Notes under the pieces: model-generated
Databases searched by the model: none
Told to the model about the DNA's origin: nothing
The model's input: the letters and a program-made list of their open reading frames with translations, nothing else
Made by a program: the position numbers and the translations under genes
Shown: positions 53,663 to 62,154 of the stretch, one piece after another
Position numbering within the stretch: position 1 is the stretch's first letter
Layout of the letters: every line of letters begins with the position of its first letter
Source of the DNA: Oscillospiraceae bacterium
GTDB taxonomy: Bacteria > Bacillota > Clostridia > Oscillospirales > Ruminococcaceae
Assembly (NCBI GenBank): GCA_017399765.1
Contig: JAFQBH010000008.1
Coordinates: 1-64,000 of the forward strand
Length of the DNA: 64,000 bases
Direction of reading: 5' to 3'

Positions 53663-53700
53663 AAAAAAACGTTTGCCAAGAAATTTTCCCTGACAAACGT
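53663..53700 (-). terminator. Terminator-like hairpin in the leader of the YitT-like gene
   Basis: ACGTTTG / CAAACGT arms, extended by UCA/UGG pairing, followed by seven T, 32 bases before the start codon and downstream of the promoter. Suggests attenuation. Confidence 0.75.
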
Positions 53701-53730
53701 GGATCGAGGCTTTCACCTAATACAGCAAAT

Positions 53731-53760
53731 ATTATAACCGCTTATTCAAGCGGTTGTCAA
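53731..53760 (-). promoter_or_regulatory. Promoter of the YitT-like gene with dyad in the spacer
   Basis: TTGACA (53755-53760), 18-base spacer, TATAAT (53731-53736). The perfect inverted repeat AACCGCTT-N4-AAGCGGTT (53736-53755) fills the spacer exactly. Confidence 0.75.
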
Positions 53761-53765
53761 GCTAT

Positions 53766-54446
53766 TTATAAATAATATTTTATTTCATTTTTTCTTCCGG
53801 GAACAAGATAAGCTTTCATGAACCAAAGGGTTTTGAATTCAAGCGCATTTTCGGGACAAACGGTTACACAGCGAAGGCACCGAATGCAGTTTTTTCCGAT
53901 TATTCCGTTTTCAATTGCGCCCATCGGGCAATTTTCGGTGCATATTCCGCAGTTAGTGCATTTTTCATTATGCTCGATTTTAACTCCGATTCTTGTTCTC
54001 CTTGCCGGAATAAAATCTGCGTAAAAATCTTTGTGCGCACTTTTTACAGATGCTTTTTGCGGCTGTTTAATTCTTTCAAAAAAAGGGACAAGGGAATCTA
54101 AATCAAAATCATCGGGTTCGGAAAGAAAGCTGTGACCGCATGGAACGCAAACTCCGCCGATAAATTCTGCATTTGTCAATTTTACGGCATCTTCAATAAC
54201 GTTTCCGTAAGATTTTCTGCCGTAAGTTGCAGCAAAAGCAACTTTTTTTGCAGCAAGTTTCGGAAGAAAATCTTTTACCGGATCCGGAAGATTCTGACAA
54301 TAAACCGGAAAAAGAACAATGGCGTTTTCCGCGGAAAAATCATTTGTTTCAATGATATTTTCGGCGGCAATTCCAAGCTTTTTTTCGAAAAATTCGGCAA
54401 GGCGTTTTGTTTTTCCGCTTCCGGAAAAATAAAAAATTCGGTTCAT
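53766..54446 (-). CDS. EFR1-type flavodoxin/ferredoxin fusion
   Basis: 226 residues: N-terminal flavodoxin-like part (FYFSGSGKTKRLAEFF, FPVYCQNLPDPVKDFL, ATYGRKSYGN) and a C-terminal ferredoxin with two CxxCxxCxxxC clusters (CTNCGICTENC, CIRCLRCVTVC). Such proteins carry electrons between flavin and 4Fe-4S partners. ATG at 54446 behind AAGGAG, overlapping the PP-loop gene by 4 bases, which makes that protein the likely partner. Confidence 0.9.
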   Translation of the reverse strand: MNRIFYFSGSGKTKRLAEFFEKKLGIAAENIIETNDFSAENAIVLFPVYCQNLPDPVKDFLPKLAAKKVAFAATYGRKSYGNVIEDAVKLTNAEFIGGVCVPCGHSFLSEPDDFDLDSLVPFFERIKQPQKASVKSAHKDFYADFIPARRTRIGVKIEHNEKCTNCGICTENCPMGAIENGIIGKNCIRCLRCVTVCPENALEFKTLWFMKAYLVPGRKNEIKYYL

Positions 54447-55846
54447 TTTTTCTCCTTGAAATATTCGCACATAATGGAACATTCCGGTATTTCTTCGAGA
54501 GAAAAACCGAGGAAGTGTTCCATTTCATACATAATTTCTTCTTTTGAATTAAGGTTGTTTCTGCTAGCAAGAGAAATTTCAAGCGCGCTGAAAGGAATCA
54601 TCTTGCTTCTGCAGTTATAAAAACGGATAAACTGGGAATGATCCTTGCATCTTTCAATTTTACAGCTTGTATGCAAAGCTTTTTTATCAGAAGCCGGAGG
54701 TACCCAGCCGCATTCTTCAACAAGGATTTTTTTAATGTTTTTCCAGTCATATTTCCCATCGCAAATTTCATCAAAATCCAGATGAACAAAAGCGGGAATA
54801 TTTCCGGAACGGGAAGAACTTCGGATTGCTTTTTTAAAAGGCGGAAGAAGTTCCGGAACTTCGGAAATAGCTTTGACTATGTTCGAAACAAGCGGGTTGG
54901 AATATCCGAAAAAATCCATAACAATGCTGCTTTTTTTTGAAAGTTGCTTCATTGTCATAAGCGTCTGAATTTGACCGGATTTTAACGGAGGATGTAAGGT
55001 TATAATTCTTACGAAATTTATAAGCCCGGAAAGGAATTTGTTTTCGCCGAGATGATAAACAAATTTGGGTGCCATATGATTATAATAAAGCCCGAGCATC
55101 TGTACCGGTTCGTTTCCCGCCATAAAATACGGAATTTTGTTTGCAACAAGTTCCGGATAAAAAAGAATATATGCAAGGGAAGGGCAGGCGCAAGTGTTTT
55201 CGCTAAGTTCATAAAGTTTTGTATAAATTTTACGAAGGTCGTTATCGGACATTTTTCTTGTTATGAACTCAACGTTTGAAAAACATTTTTTTGCGTTTTC
55301 AATGCTTTGTTTTGCGCTTTCGGAAATAAAAGGAATTTCCCAGGTCAACGCAAGAACGCGGAGCTTTTTGACCTTTGCAAGATAATAAAGCAAAAAAGTT
55401 GAATCTTTTCCGCCGGTATAAAAAAGCGCCACATCAAAACGGGATTTGTCGGAATGAGGAATATCTTTTATGATTGGAACAACGCTTTTCAGATGTTCGG
55501 TTTCTTTTGCACTGCGGCACATTGGACAAAGTCCGTTTTCATCAAATTCAAGACCCGGAATTATAAAATCGTTTGCGCAGCAATTTTTACAAAAATGTGC
55601 TTCTTTTATTGATTTTGGAATTTTGATCAGTTTTTCTTCGGTAACAATCTGATTTTTCAAAAGATTTCCGAGAATCTTTTTTTCGCTTTCAGAAAGTTCT
55701 TTCGGAAGGGAAGAGATAATTTCTTTTTGCTTTCCGGAAATTTTTACGGAATTTTTAAAAAGATTTTTTCCGCTTTGCAAACCATAATAATAAAGTTCTT
55801 TTCCTTCAAGTTTCCAGCGGTTTTGAAGAAAATATTTTTCCGACAA
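54443..55846 (-). CDS. PP-loop ATPase with zinc ribbon, unassigned
   Basis: 467 residues. A PP-loop for ATP is seen as FYTGGKDSTFLL (142-153), preceded by a cysteine ribbon (Cys86, 89, 107, 110) like that of N-acetyl-sugar amidotransferases, and followed by GNEPVQ (244-249). Further cysteines cluster at 219/221, 395/400/412 and 456/460 and could hold an Fe-S centre or take part in catalysis. Residues 1-75 look like a small winged-helix. Family members adenylate a substrate before amidation or thiolation. TTG start at 55846 behind GGGAGGTG; a GTG five codons earlier overlaps that site. The exact reaction is unknown. Confidence 0.72.
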   Translation of the reverse strand: MSEKYFLQNRWKLEGKELYYYGLQSGKNLFKNSVKISGKQKEIISSLPKELSESEKKILGNLLKNQIVTEEKLIKIPKSIKEAHFCKNCCANDFIIPGLEFDENGLCPMCRSAKETEHLKSVVPIIKDIPHSDKSRFDVALFYTGGKDSTFLLYYLAKVKKLRVLALTWEIPFISESAKQSIENAKKCFSNVEFITRKMSDNDLRKIYTKLYELSENTCACPSLAYILFYPELVANKIPYFMAGNEPVQMLGLYYNHMAPKFVYHLGENKFLSGLINFVRIITLHPPLKSGQIQTLMTMKQLSKKSSIVMDFFGYSNPLVSNIVKAISEVPELLPPFKKAIRSSSRSGNIPAFVHLDFDEICDGKYDWKNIKKILVEECGWVPPASDKKALHTSCKIERCKDHSQFIRFYNCRSKMIPFSALEISLASRNNLNSKEEIMYEMEHFLGFSLEEIPECSIMCEYFKEKK

Positions 55847-55874
55847 AAAATCACCTCCCACAGTTTATATTTTT

Positions 55875-55903
55875 ATAATAACTCATTTTCAAATTGTTTT
55901 CAA
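55875..55903 (-). promoter_or_regulatory. Promoter of the PP-loop/EFR1 operon
   Basis: TTGAAA (55898-55903), 17-base spacer, TATTAT (55875-55880). Confidence 0.65.
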
Positions 55904-55935
55904 CAAAACGGAAAAAATGGAATAATCAGCATAAC

Positions 55936-55971
55936 AAAAAATCTCCTGAACAGTTGTTCAGGAGATTTTTT
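55936..55971. terminator. Terminator of the initiator tRNA gene
   Basis: AATCTCCTGAAC / GTTCAGGAGATT stem with AGTT loop, A5 on one side and T6 on the other. Confidence 0.93.
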
Positions 55972-55972
55972 C

Positions 55973-56049
<77 letters not shown>

Positions 56050-56076
56050 ATATATGCAATTTTTGAGTGCTTGACT

Positions 56077-56105
56077 ATTATACTACATCAAAAAGAAAAT
56101 TGCAA
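56077..56105 (-). promoter_or_regulatory. Promoter of tRNA-fMet
   Basis: TTGCAA (56100-56105), 17-base spacer, TATAAT (56077-56082). Confidence 0.75.
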
Positions 56106-56123
56106 GTGTTTTTTAAAAATATT

Positions 56124-56555
56124 TTAAATATTTTTTTCCATCCAATAGCAAGGGCAAGCTTCGCTGTAAACGGTGCGGTCTTCGGTTTTTACAAAACCAC
56201 ATTTTTCATAAAAACCAACAGCATGGCCTTCCGCAAGAAGAAGGGCTTTTTTGCCGCCTTTAAGTTTTGCGGCGGTTTCAAGAGCCGCAATTACGGACAT
56301 TCCGACATGTTCACCGCGATAGGGCTTAAGAACAGCGATTCTGCCAAAAATAAAAGTATCTTCACGACCTTTGGGGTCGGGGAAATATCTTCCGGTGGCG
56401 ACACATTTATCTTCATCATAAAGGGTTACATATTCACAGATTTTATCGGTATCGTCAAATTCATTCTGAAATTTTTGTTCCGCAACAAAAACAGCAAGGC
56501 GAACGGAATAGGCATCTTTCTGGTTATCTTTAATTTTAACGGTAAGCTGTGACAT
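56124..56555 (-). CDS. GNAT-family N-acetyltransferase (ElaA/YitI-like)
   Basis: 143 residues; AVFVAEQKFQNEFDD...YVTLYDED near the N-terminus and motif A as GRIAVLKPYRGEHVGMSVI, then GHAVGFYEKCGF. The ATG follows AAGGAG at 10 bases. Substrate unknown; single gene. Confidence 0.88.
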   Translation of the reverse strand: MSQLTVKIKDNQKDAYSVRLAVFVAEQKFQNEFDDTDKICEYVTLYDEDKCVATGRYFPDPKGREDTFIFGRIAVLKPYRGEHVGMSVIAALETAAKLKGGKKALLLAEGHAVGFYEKCGFVKTEDRTVYSEACPCYWMEKNI

Positions 56556-56645
56556 ATGTTATACACTCCTTCAACCGATTTATACTTATATAATAATCTT
56601 TTTGGAAATAATTTGCAAGCCTTATTTTGTTATTCGTTCTAAAAC

Positions 56646-56674
56646 TTGACAACATAAATCAAATAGAATATTCT
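56646..56674 (+). promoter_or_regulatory. Promoter of nth
   Basis: TTGACA (56646-56651), 17-base spacer, TATTCT (56669-56674). Confidence 0.7.
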
Positions 56675-56701
56675 ATTTAATAAAGAAACGGAGGGATTGT
56701 T

Positions 56702-57340
56702 TTGGATAAAAAAGAACTTGCCGCAAAAGCGGTTGAACTCCTTAAAAAAGAATACCCGGATGCGCTTTGTTCTCTTACATATACAAAACCGCATGAACTT
56801 CTTTTTGCAACAAGACTTGCGGCACAATGCACAGACGCAAGAGTGAATATTGTTGCACCGGTACTTTATGAAAAATATCCAACTATAGAAGCTCTTGCGG
56901 AAGCCGATGAACAGGATATAAGCGATATAATCCGTTCCTGCGGATTTTATAAAACAAAAGCACATGATATTTCCCTTGCTTCAAAAATGCTGGTAAATGA
57001 ATATGGCGGAATCGTTCCGGATACGGTTGAAGAGCTTATAAAGCTTCCGGGAATCGGAAGAAAAACGGCTAATCTTGTTGTTGGCGATATTTATGGAAAG
57101 CCGGCTGTTGTCTGCGATACCCATTGCATAAGAATTACAAATCTGCTTGGTTTTACCACAACAAAGGACCCTGCAAAATGTGAAATTCAGCTTCGTGACA
57201 TACTTGATCCGAAAGAATCGAACAATTTCTGCCATAGATTGGTGCTTCACGGAAGAGCTGTTTGCATAGCAAGAAGACCCCAATGCGACAAATGTGTACT
57301 CAAAGAAATTTGTGAGCATGCTCAAAAAACAACAGAATGA
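56702..57340 (+). CDS. nth: Endonuclease III
   Basis: DNA glycosylase/AP lyase for oxidised pyrimidines. 212 residues: helix-hairpin-helix LPGIGRKTANLV with the catalytic Lys, catalytic Asp in CDTHCIR, and the 4Fe-4S motif C-x6-C-x2-C-x5-C at the end (CIARRPQCDKCVLKEIC). TTG start behind ACGGAGGG. Confidence 0.96.
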   Translation: MDKKELAAKAVELLKKEYPDALCSLTYTKPHELLFATRLAAQCTDARVNIVAPVLYEKYPTIEALAEADEQDISDIIRSCGFYKTKAHDISLASKMLVNEYGGIVPDTVEELIKLPGIGRKTANLVVGDIYGKPAVVCDTHCIRITNLLGFTTTKDPAKCEIQLRDILDPKESNNFCHRLVLHGRAVCIARRPQCDKCVLKEICEHAQKTTE

Positions 57341-57354
57341 TTTTTAAAATAATA

Positions 57355-57383
57355 TTGAAAATAAATCTTTTGGGAATTATAAT
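57355..57383 (+). promoter_or_regulatory. Promoter of the DUF1858 gene
   Basis: TTGAAA (57355-57360), 17-base spacer, TATAAT (57378-57383). Confidence 0.75.
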
Positions 57384-57423
57384 ATAGACATAATTAATAA
57401 AACTGTTGAAGGAGATTTTTAAA

Positions 57424-57636
57424 ATGGCATATCAGGTTACCAAAGATTCCATTATCGGAGATGTTCTTGATTACGATAAAGATACCGGCGTATTCTTCCT
57501 CGAAATGGGAATGCATTGTCTCGGTTGTCCGATGTCCCGCGGTGAAAGCATTGAAGAAGCCTGTGAAGTACACGGAGTCAAATGCGAAGATATAATAGCC
57601 AAGATAAACAAATATTTTGAAGAAAAAGAAAATTGA
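57424..57636 (+). CDS. DUF1858 redox-disulfide domain protein
   Basis: 70 residues, one domain of the kind often fused or linked to hybrid-cluster proteins: DSIIGDVLD, GMHCLGCPMSRGESIEEAC with a CxxC pair, and a late conserved Cys (VKCEDI). Possibly binds a metal or shuttles thiols. The ATG at 57424 follows GAAGGAG. A hairpin GGCAGCC/GGCTGCC (57648-57672) follows before trmK. Confidence 0.85.
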   Translation: MAYQVTKDSIIGDVLDYDKDTGVFFLEMGMHCLGCPMSRGESIEEACEVHGVKCEDIIAKINKYFEEKEN

Positions 57637-57702
57637 TTAAAAAATCCGGCAGCCATGAGTTTCACGGCTGCCTTAAGTTTTATATGAAACGAGGAAATTG
57701 TT

Positions 57703-58401
57703 TTGGAAAAGCTTGATTTAAGGCTTGCTGCTGCCGCTGATTTTGTAAAAGAAGGAACAGTAGCGGCAGATGTCGGAACCGATCATGGATATCTTATTTG
57801 TTATCTTTTAAATGAAGGGATCTGTACCCGCGGTTTTGCAACCGATATAAACATAAAGCCTCTTGAAAGCGCAAGAAAGCTTATCAGGGAAATGGATCTT
57901 GAAAACGAAATTGAAACCGTTCTGACAGACGGACTTAAAGGACTTCCGGAAGACGAAATCGACGAAGTCCTTATCTGCGGAATGGGCGGAGAAACCATTA
58001 TAGGAATCCTTGAAGATGCAAAATGGGTAAAAAGTGAAAAAGTGCATCTCGTTCTTCAGCCTATGTCAAGAGCGGATATGCTTCGCCGCTGGCTTTGTGA
58101 AAACGGCTGGAGCATCGATGCGGAAAAAGCGGTTGAAGTTGAAAAACATCTTTATACCGTAATCAGCGCGGATTATATCGGCGGAAGTGAGACTCCGGAC
58201 GACCTTTATTGCCTTACCGGTGAGCTTCTTGGTCAAAATGATGAATTTGCATTAAAATATGTACGCTGGCAGGCAAACATACAGCGCGGAATTGCTTCCG
58301 GACTTTTGCGTTCGGAAAAGGAAAAGGAACACGCTCTTGTTCATATCCAGCTTGCGGATATGCTTGATGAACAGGCGGACGAAACGGAGAATGATTTATG
58401 A
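57703..58401 (+). CDS. trmK: tRNA (adenine22-N1)-methyltransferase
   Basis: 232 residues. SAM site VAADVGTDHGYL, followed by ATDINIKPLESA, LTDGLKGL, ICGMGGETI and LQPMS, typical of TrmK. Makes m1A22 in tRNA. TTG start behind GAGGAAA. Overlaps nif3 as ATGA, the common gene order in Bacillota. Confidence 0.93.
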   Translation: MEKLDLRLAAAADFVKEGTVAADVGTDHGYLICYLLNEGICTRGFATDINIKPLESARKLIREMDLENEIETVLTDGLKGLPEDEIDEVLICGMGGETIIGILEDAKWVKSEKVHLVLQPMSRADMLRRWLCENGWSIDAEKAVEVEKHLYTVISADYIGGSETPDDLYCLTGELLGQNDEFALKYVRWQANIQRGIASGLLRSEKEKEHALVHIQLADMLDEQADETENDL

Positions 58402-59162
58402 GCAAAATAATAGATTTTTATAATTACATTGATAAAATCGCTCCATTTGAAACTCAGGAAAGCTGGGATAATTCGGGTTTTCTTGTCGGTGACGGAAACA
58501 GAATAGTTAAGAAAGTTCTGCTTGCCCTCGATGTAACCGAACCCGTTCTTAATGAAGCAGAAGAAAAAGGCGCAGAACTTATAATAAGTCACCACCCGGT
58601 AATTTTCGGTGCACTCAAAGAATTTCATCCGAATAATATCGCTTTTCTTGCGGCTGAAAAAGGAATTGCCGTTATCAGCGCCCACACCTGCCTTGATATT
58701 GCCGAAGGCGGAGTGAACGATTGTCTTGCGGCAGCTCTTGAACTTAAAAACACTGTAAAAGTCGATGACGGTGAAGGCCTTATGAGAATGGGCGAACTTG
58801 AAAACGAACTTTCATGCGAGGAATTTATAAATCACGTTGCAAAAAAACTCAATGTAGGCGGAATAAAATATACCCCCACCGAAAAAATGATAAAAAAAGT
58901 TGCTGTTTGCGGCGGAAGCGGCGGAGATCTTTTTGATTTTGCAATTTCTGCGGGAGCAGATGCCTATGTTACCGCAAATATCAAACATAACCTTTGGATC
59001 GAAATGAGAAGAAAAGGATTCTGCGTTCTTGATGCGGGACATTTCTGCACGGAAAATACCGTAATAGAACCTCTTGCAAAAAAACTTTCCGAAGAATTTA
59101 AAGATACCGAAATAATCGTTTCAGAAGTTTCTGAAGATCCTGCCAGATACTGGGCAAAATAA
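58398..59162 (+). CDS. Nif3-like dinuclear metal centre protein (YqfO family)
   Basis: 254 residues: PFETQESWDNSGFLVGD, ISHHPVIFGALK, SAHTCLDIAEGGVND and near the end LDAGHFCTEN, which together bind two metals. Short form without the inserted PII-like domain. Possible GTP cyclohydrolase-like or hydrolase role; not settled. Confidence 0.92.
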   Translation: MSKIIDFYNYIDKIAPFETQESWDNSGFLVGDGNRIVKKVLLALDVTEPVLNEAEEKGAELIISHHPVIFGALKEFHPNNIAFLAAEKGIAVISAHTCLDIAEGGVNDCLAAALELKNTVKVDDGEGLMRMGELENELSCEEFINHVAKKLNVGGIKYTPTEKMIKKVAVCGGSGGDLFDFAISAGADAYVTANIKHNLWIEMRRKGFCVLDAGHFCTENTVIEPLAKKLSEEFKDTEIIVSEVSEDPARYWAK

Positions 59163-59190
59163 TCATGTAAAAAAAACGAGGTGAGCACGA

Positions 59191-60942
59191 ATGGCACTTG
59201 ACGGAATCACGCTGAGCATGCTCAAAAATGAATTATCAGAAAAACTCATAGGAGCAAGAGTTGATAAAATACACCAGCCTTCAAAAGAAGAACTTGTTAT
59301 ATCTCTTCGCTGGAACGGCGGAAACGGAAAAATTCTGATTTCCGCTTCTGCTTCTGCTCCGAGAATACATTTTACAGAAAGTTCTGTGGATAACCCTAAA
59401 AACCCGCCGATGTTCTGTATGCTAATGAGAAAGCATCTTTCCGGCGCAAAGCTTGTTGGAATAGAACAGTTCGGGCTTGAAAGAATGCTTCATCTTTCTT
59501 TTTCGACCTATAATGAATTCGGCGACCCGGTTATAATCAAACTCGCGGTCGAAATTATGGGCAGACACAGCAACATTATGCTCATCGGTCCTGATGGAAA
59601 AATCATTGATGCGATAAAACGCGTTACTGCGGATATGTCATCTGTTCGTCAGGTTATGCCCGGAATGACTTATGTTTTTCCTCCGGCGCAAAATAAAATG
59701 AACACCCTTGATGTTGACTGCATGGAACTTGTTTCAAGGCTTAAAAACGGAAGGGATATTCCGCTTTCCAAAGCGCTTATGGAAAACCTGGACGGCGTTT
59801 CACCGATTGTATGCCGTGAAATTTCCGATATAGTTACCGGAGGTTTTGATACAAAAGCGCATGATTTATCTGACAGTGAATGTGATAAACTTGAGGCTTG
59901 CCTTGAAAAAATCGCTGAAAGCATAAAAAACGGAAACGCTGCTCCATATATGGTAATAGAAGAAAACGGACACCCTCTTGATTTTACTTTTATTAAAGTA
60001 AATCAATACGGCGATGCCATGGAGATCCGTAAATTCGATTCTTTCAGTGCAATGCTCGATAAATTCTATTCGGAACGTTCCGGCGCTGACAGAATGAAAC
60101 AGCGTTCAAACGATCTTTTCAAATTTGTGGTCAATCTTGCGGACAGAATTTCCAGAAAACTTGACGTTCAGCGTCAGGAACTTGCCCGTTCCACCGAAAG
60201 AGATATCCTTCGCGTTAAAGGTGAGCTTATCCACGCTAACCTCTGGATGCTTGAAAAGGGAATGACTTCGGTCGTTCTGGAAAACTATTATGATAACTGC
60301 AAGCCTCTTGAAGTAAAACTTGACCCAAGGCTTTCTCCCAACCAAAACGCGCAGCATTATTTCAGCGAATACCGCAAAGCGGATACGGCGGAAAGAATGC
60401 TCAAAAAATTCATTGAAAAAGGCGAAGCGGAACTTTCATATATCGAATCCGTATTTGATCTTCTTTCAAGAGCAAGAACAGATGATGAAGTTATTGCTAT
60501 CCGAGAAGAGCTTGTTGCGCAGGGATATCTTAAAAATCACCGAAAAAACAACCAGAAACCGGTGAAACTTGCGCCGAAAGAATATCTTTCCTCCGATGGT
60601 TTCAAAATCCTTTGCGGAAGAAACAATATTCAGAACGATAAGCTCACTTTCAAAGATTCCAGAAAAAATGATATCTGGCTCCATACTCAAAAAATACACG
60701 GTTCGCACACCGTAATCGTAACAGAGGGCAGGGAAGTTCCGGAAACTACAATACAACAGGCGGCAATAGTCGCGGCTTATAATTCAAAAGCAAGGGAATC
60801 TTCGCTTGTTCCCGTGGATTATACCGAAATCAAAAACGTTAAAAAACCTTCAGGTTCGGCTCCGGGAAAAGCTGTTTATGAACATTATAAAACAGCTTAT
60901 GTAAGACCGGTGCAATTCGAAAATATTTTCGGGAATAAATGA
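59191..60942 (+). CDS. rqcH: Ribosome quality control factor RqcH (NFACT protein)
   Basis: Adds C-terminal alanine tails to stalled nascent chains on the 50S subunit. 583 residues: NFACT-N (MALDGITLSMLKNEL, ARVDKIHQPSKEELV, MGRHSNIML), helix-hairpin-helix, a long coiled coil (about 290-430) and NFACT-R (DIWLHTQKIHGSHTVI). RBS CGAGGTGAG before the ATG. Followed by an MBL hydrolase. Confidence 0.95.
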   Translation: MALDGITLSMLKNELSEKLIGARVDKIHQPSKEELVISLRWNGGNGKILISASASAPRIHFTESSVDNPKNPPMFCMLMRKHLSGAKLVGIEQFGLERMLHLSFSTYNEFGDPVIIKLAVEIMGRHSNIMLIGPDGKIIDAIKRVTADMSSVRQVMPGMTYVFPPAQNKMNTLDVDCMELVSRLKNGRDIPLSKALMENLDGVSPIVCREISDIVTGGFDTKAHDLSDSECDKLEACLEKIAESIKNGNAAPYMVIEENGHPLDFTFIKVNQYGDAMEIRKFDSFSAMLDKFYSERSGADRMKQRSNDLFKFVVNLADRISRKLDVQRQELARSTERDILRVKGELIHANLWMLEKGMTSVVLENYYDNCKPLEVKLDPRLSPNQNAQHYFSEYRKADTAERMLKKFIEKGEAELSYIESVFDLLSRARTDDEVIAIREELVAQGYLKNHRKNNQKPVKLAPKEYLSSDGFKILCGRNNIQNDKLTFKDSRKNDIWLHTQKIHGSHTVIVTEGREVPETTIQQAAIVAAYNSKARESSLVPVDYTEIKNVKKPSGSAPGKAVYEHYKTAYVRPVQFENIFGNK

Positions 60943-60943
60943 T

Positions 60944-61705
60944 ATGGAAAACTGGTTTTCGACAAAGCAAATTGATGAGAATACGTTTGTAATAAGCGAA
61001 CCGAATCATTGGGAAGAAACAAACTGTTATCTTCTTGTCGGAAAAGAAAACGCTCTTCTTATCGATACCGGTCTCGGGGTTTCGGATATTTCGAAAGAAG
61101 TCTTGAAAATCACCGATAAACCGGTCATAGCCGTTCCGACCCACGTTCATTGGGATCATATTGGCGGACTTTGGAATTTTCCCGAATTTTACGTTCATGA
61201 AGCTGAAAAGGACTGGATTGAAGGAAATTTTCCTCTTTCAAATGAATTTGTCCGGAAAATGCTTGTAAAGGATAATAACTTGACAGAGCGCATAAATATT
61301 GATGATTATGCGGTTTTTCAAGGTAATCCCAAAAAGATTCTTACAGATGGAGATATCATAGATTTAGGAAACAGAAAAATCAAAGTTTTGCATACTCCCG
61401 GACATTCTCCGGGTCATATGTGTTTTTTTGAAGAAAAAACAGGCTATCTTTTTTCCGGAGATTTAATTTATAAAGGAACTCTTTTTGCGAATTATGAATC
61501 AACCGACCCGGAAAAATATCTTGAATCCGTTCAGAAGATAAGTAAGCTTCCGGTTAAACGCGTTTTTCCGGCTCATCACAGCATAGATATTCCGACCGAT
61601 ATAATATCCGATGTTGATAAAGGCTTGACGGACATTAAAAAGCAGGGAAAACTTTGTCACGGAAGCGGTTTGTTTGAATTTAATCAATGGAGCATAATTC
61701 TGTAA
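60944..61705 (+). CDS. MBL-fold metallohydrolase
   Basis: 253 residues with the zinc motifs THVHWDHIGG (HxHxDH), TPGHSPGHM, FSGDLIY and a final PAHH. Similar to glyoxalase II-like hydrolases. Starts 2 bases after rqcH, so it is co-transcribed. Substrate unknown. Confidence 0.9.
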   Translation: MENWFSTKQIDENTFVISEPNHWEETNCYLLVGKENALLIDTGLGVSDISKEVLKITDKPVIAVPTHVHWDHIGGLWNFPEFYVHEAEKDWIEGNFPLSNEFVRKMLVKDNNLTERINIDDYAVFQGNPKKILTDGDIIDLGNRKIKVLHTPGHSPGHMCFFEEKTGYLFSGDLIYKGTLFANYESTDPEKYLESVQKISKLPVKRVFPAHHSIDIPTDIISDVDKGLTDIKKQGKLCHGSGLFEFNQWSIIL

Positions 61706-61737
61706 AAAAAGCGGAGTGAAATTCACTCCGCTTTTTT
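61704..61737. terminator. Bidirectional terminator
   Basis: AAGCGGAGTG / CACTCCGCTT stem with a 5-base loop and A/T runs. Confidence 0.93.
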
Positions 61738-62154
61738 AAATATAAGTTCATCATATCCGCTTTCCGGATCATCCTCAACATCAATGAAAATTTCCGGAAT
61801 TTCAGCAATTATCAGTTCGCAGGTTGTGTTTATTAAACAGCCTTCGCAAAGATGTCCTCCAATAGTTGATAAATCTTCTTTCGAAAGCGCTATATGAAGG
61901 TGACAGCGTTTTGCGCTTACCGTTCCGTTAAGACTTACGATTTCGCAATCTTCGTTAATTTCGCGGATTGTTATACCGGAAGCATCGCGGATTTTTCCTT
62001 TTGAGATACAGCCAACACCGGAAGCAACAAATCCTGCGGAGATATCTTTCTTTTTACAAAGTTCTTCGATGGATTTAAGGAGATCTTCGCCTCTGCGGAG
62101 TCTTACACAGTGGTATTTTGCGTTACCGCAAACGGAAATAATTTCAGATTTCAT
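61723..62154 (-). CDS. PPC/DUF296 domain protein
   Basis: 143 residues. The bacterial PPC fold, related to plant AT-hook PPC proteins: VRLRRGEDLLKSIEELC, FVASGVGCIS, HLHIALS and GGHLCEGCLINTTCELII, with metal-binding His residues. Biochemical role in bacteria unknown. ATG at 62154 overlaps the DMT transporter stop as ATGA, behind AAAGGAG. The stop lies inside the shared terminator. Confidence 0.85.
   Translation of the reverse strand: MKSEIISVCGNAKYHCVRLRRGEDLLKSIEELCKKKDISAGFVASGVGCISKGKIRDASGITIREINEDCEIVSLNGTVSAKRCHLHIALSKEDLSTIGGHLCEGCLINTTCELIIAEIPEIFIDVEDDPESGYDELIFKKAE

Noticed and set aside
53736-53755. AACCGCTT/AAGCGGTT repeat as terminator of the EFR1 gene
   Set aside because: It is followed by ATAATATTT rather than a T-run and coincides exactly with a promoter spacer, so an operator is more likely, though not proven.
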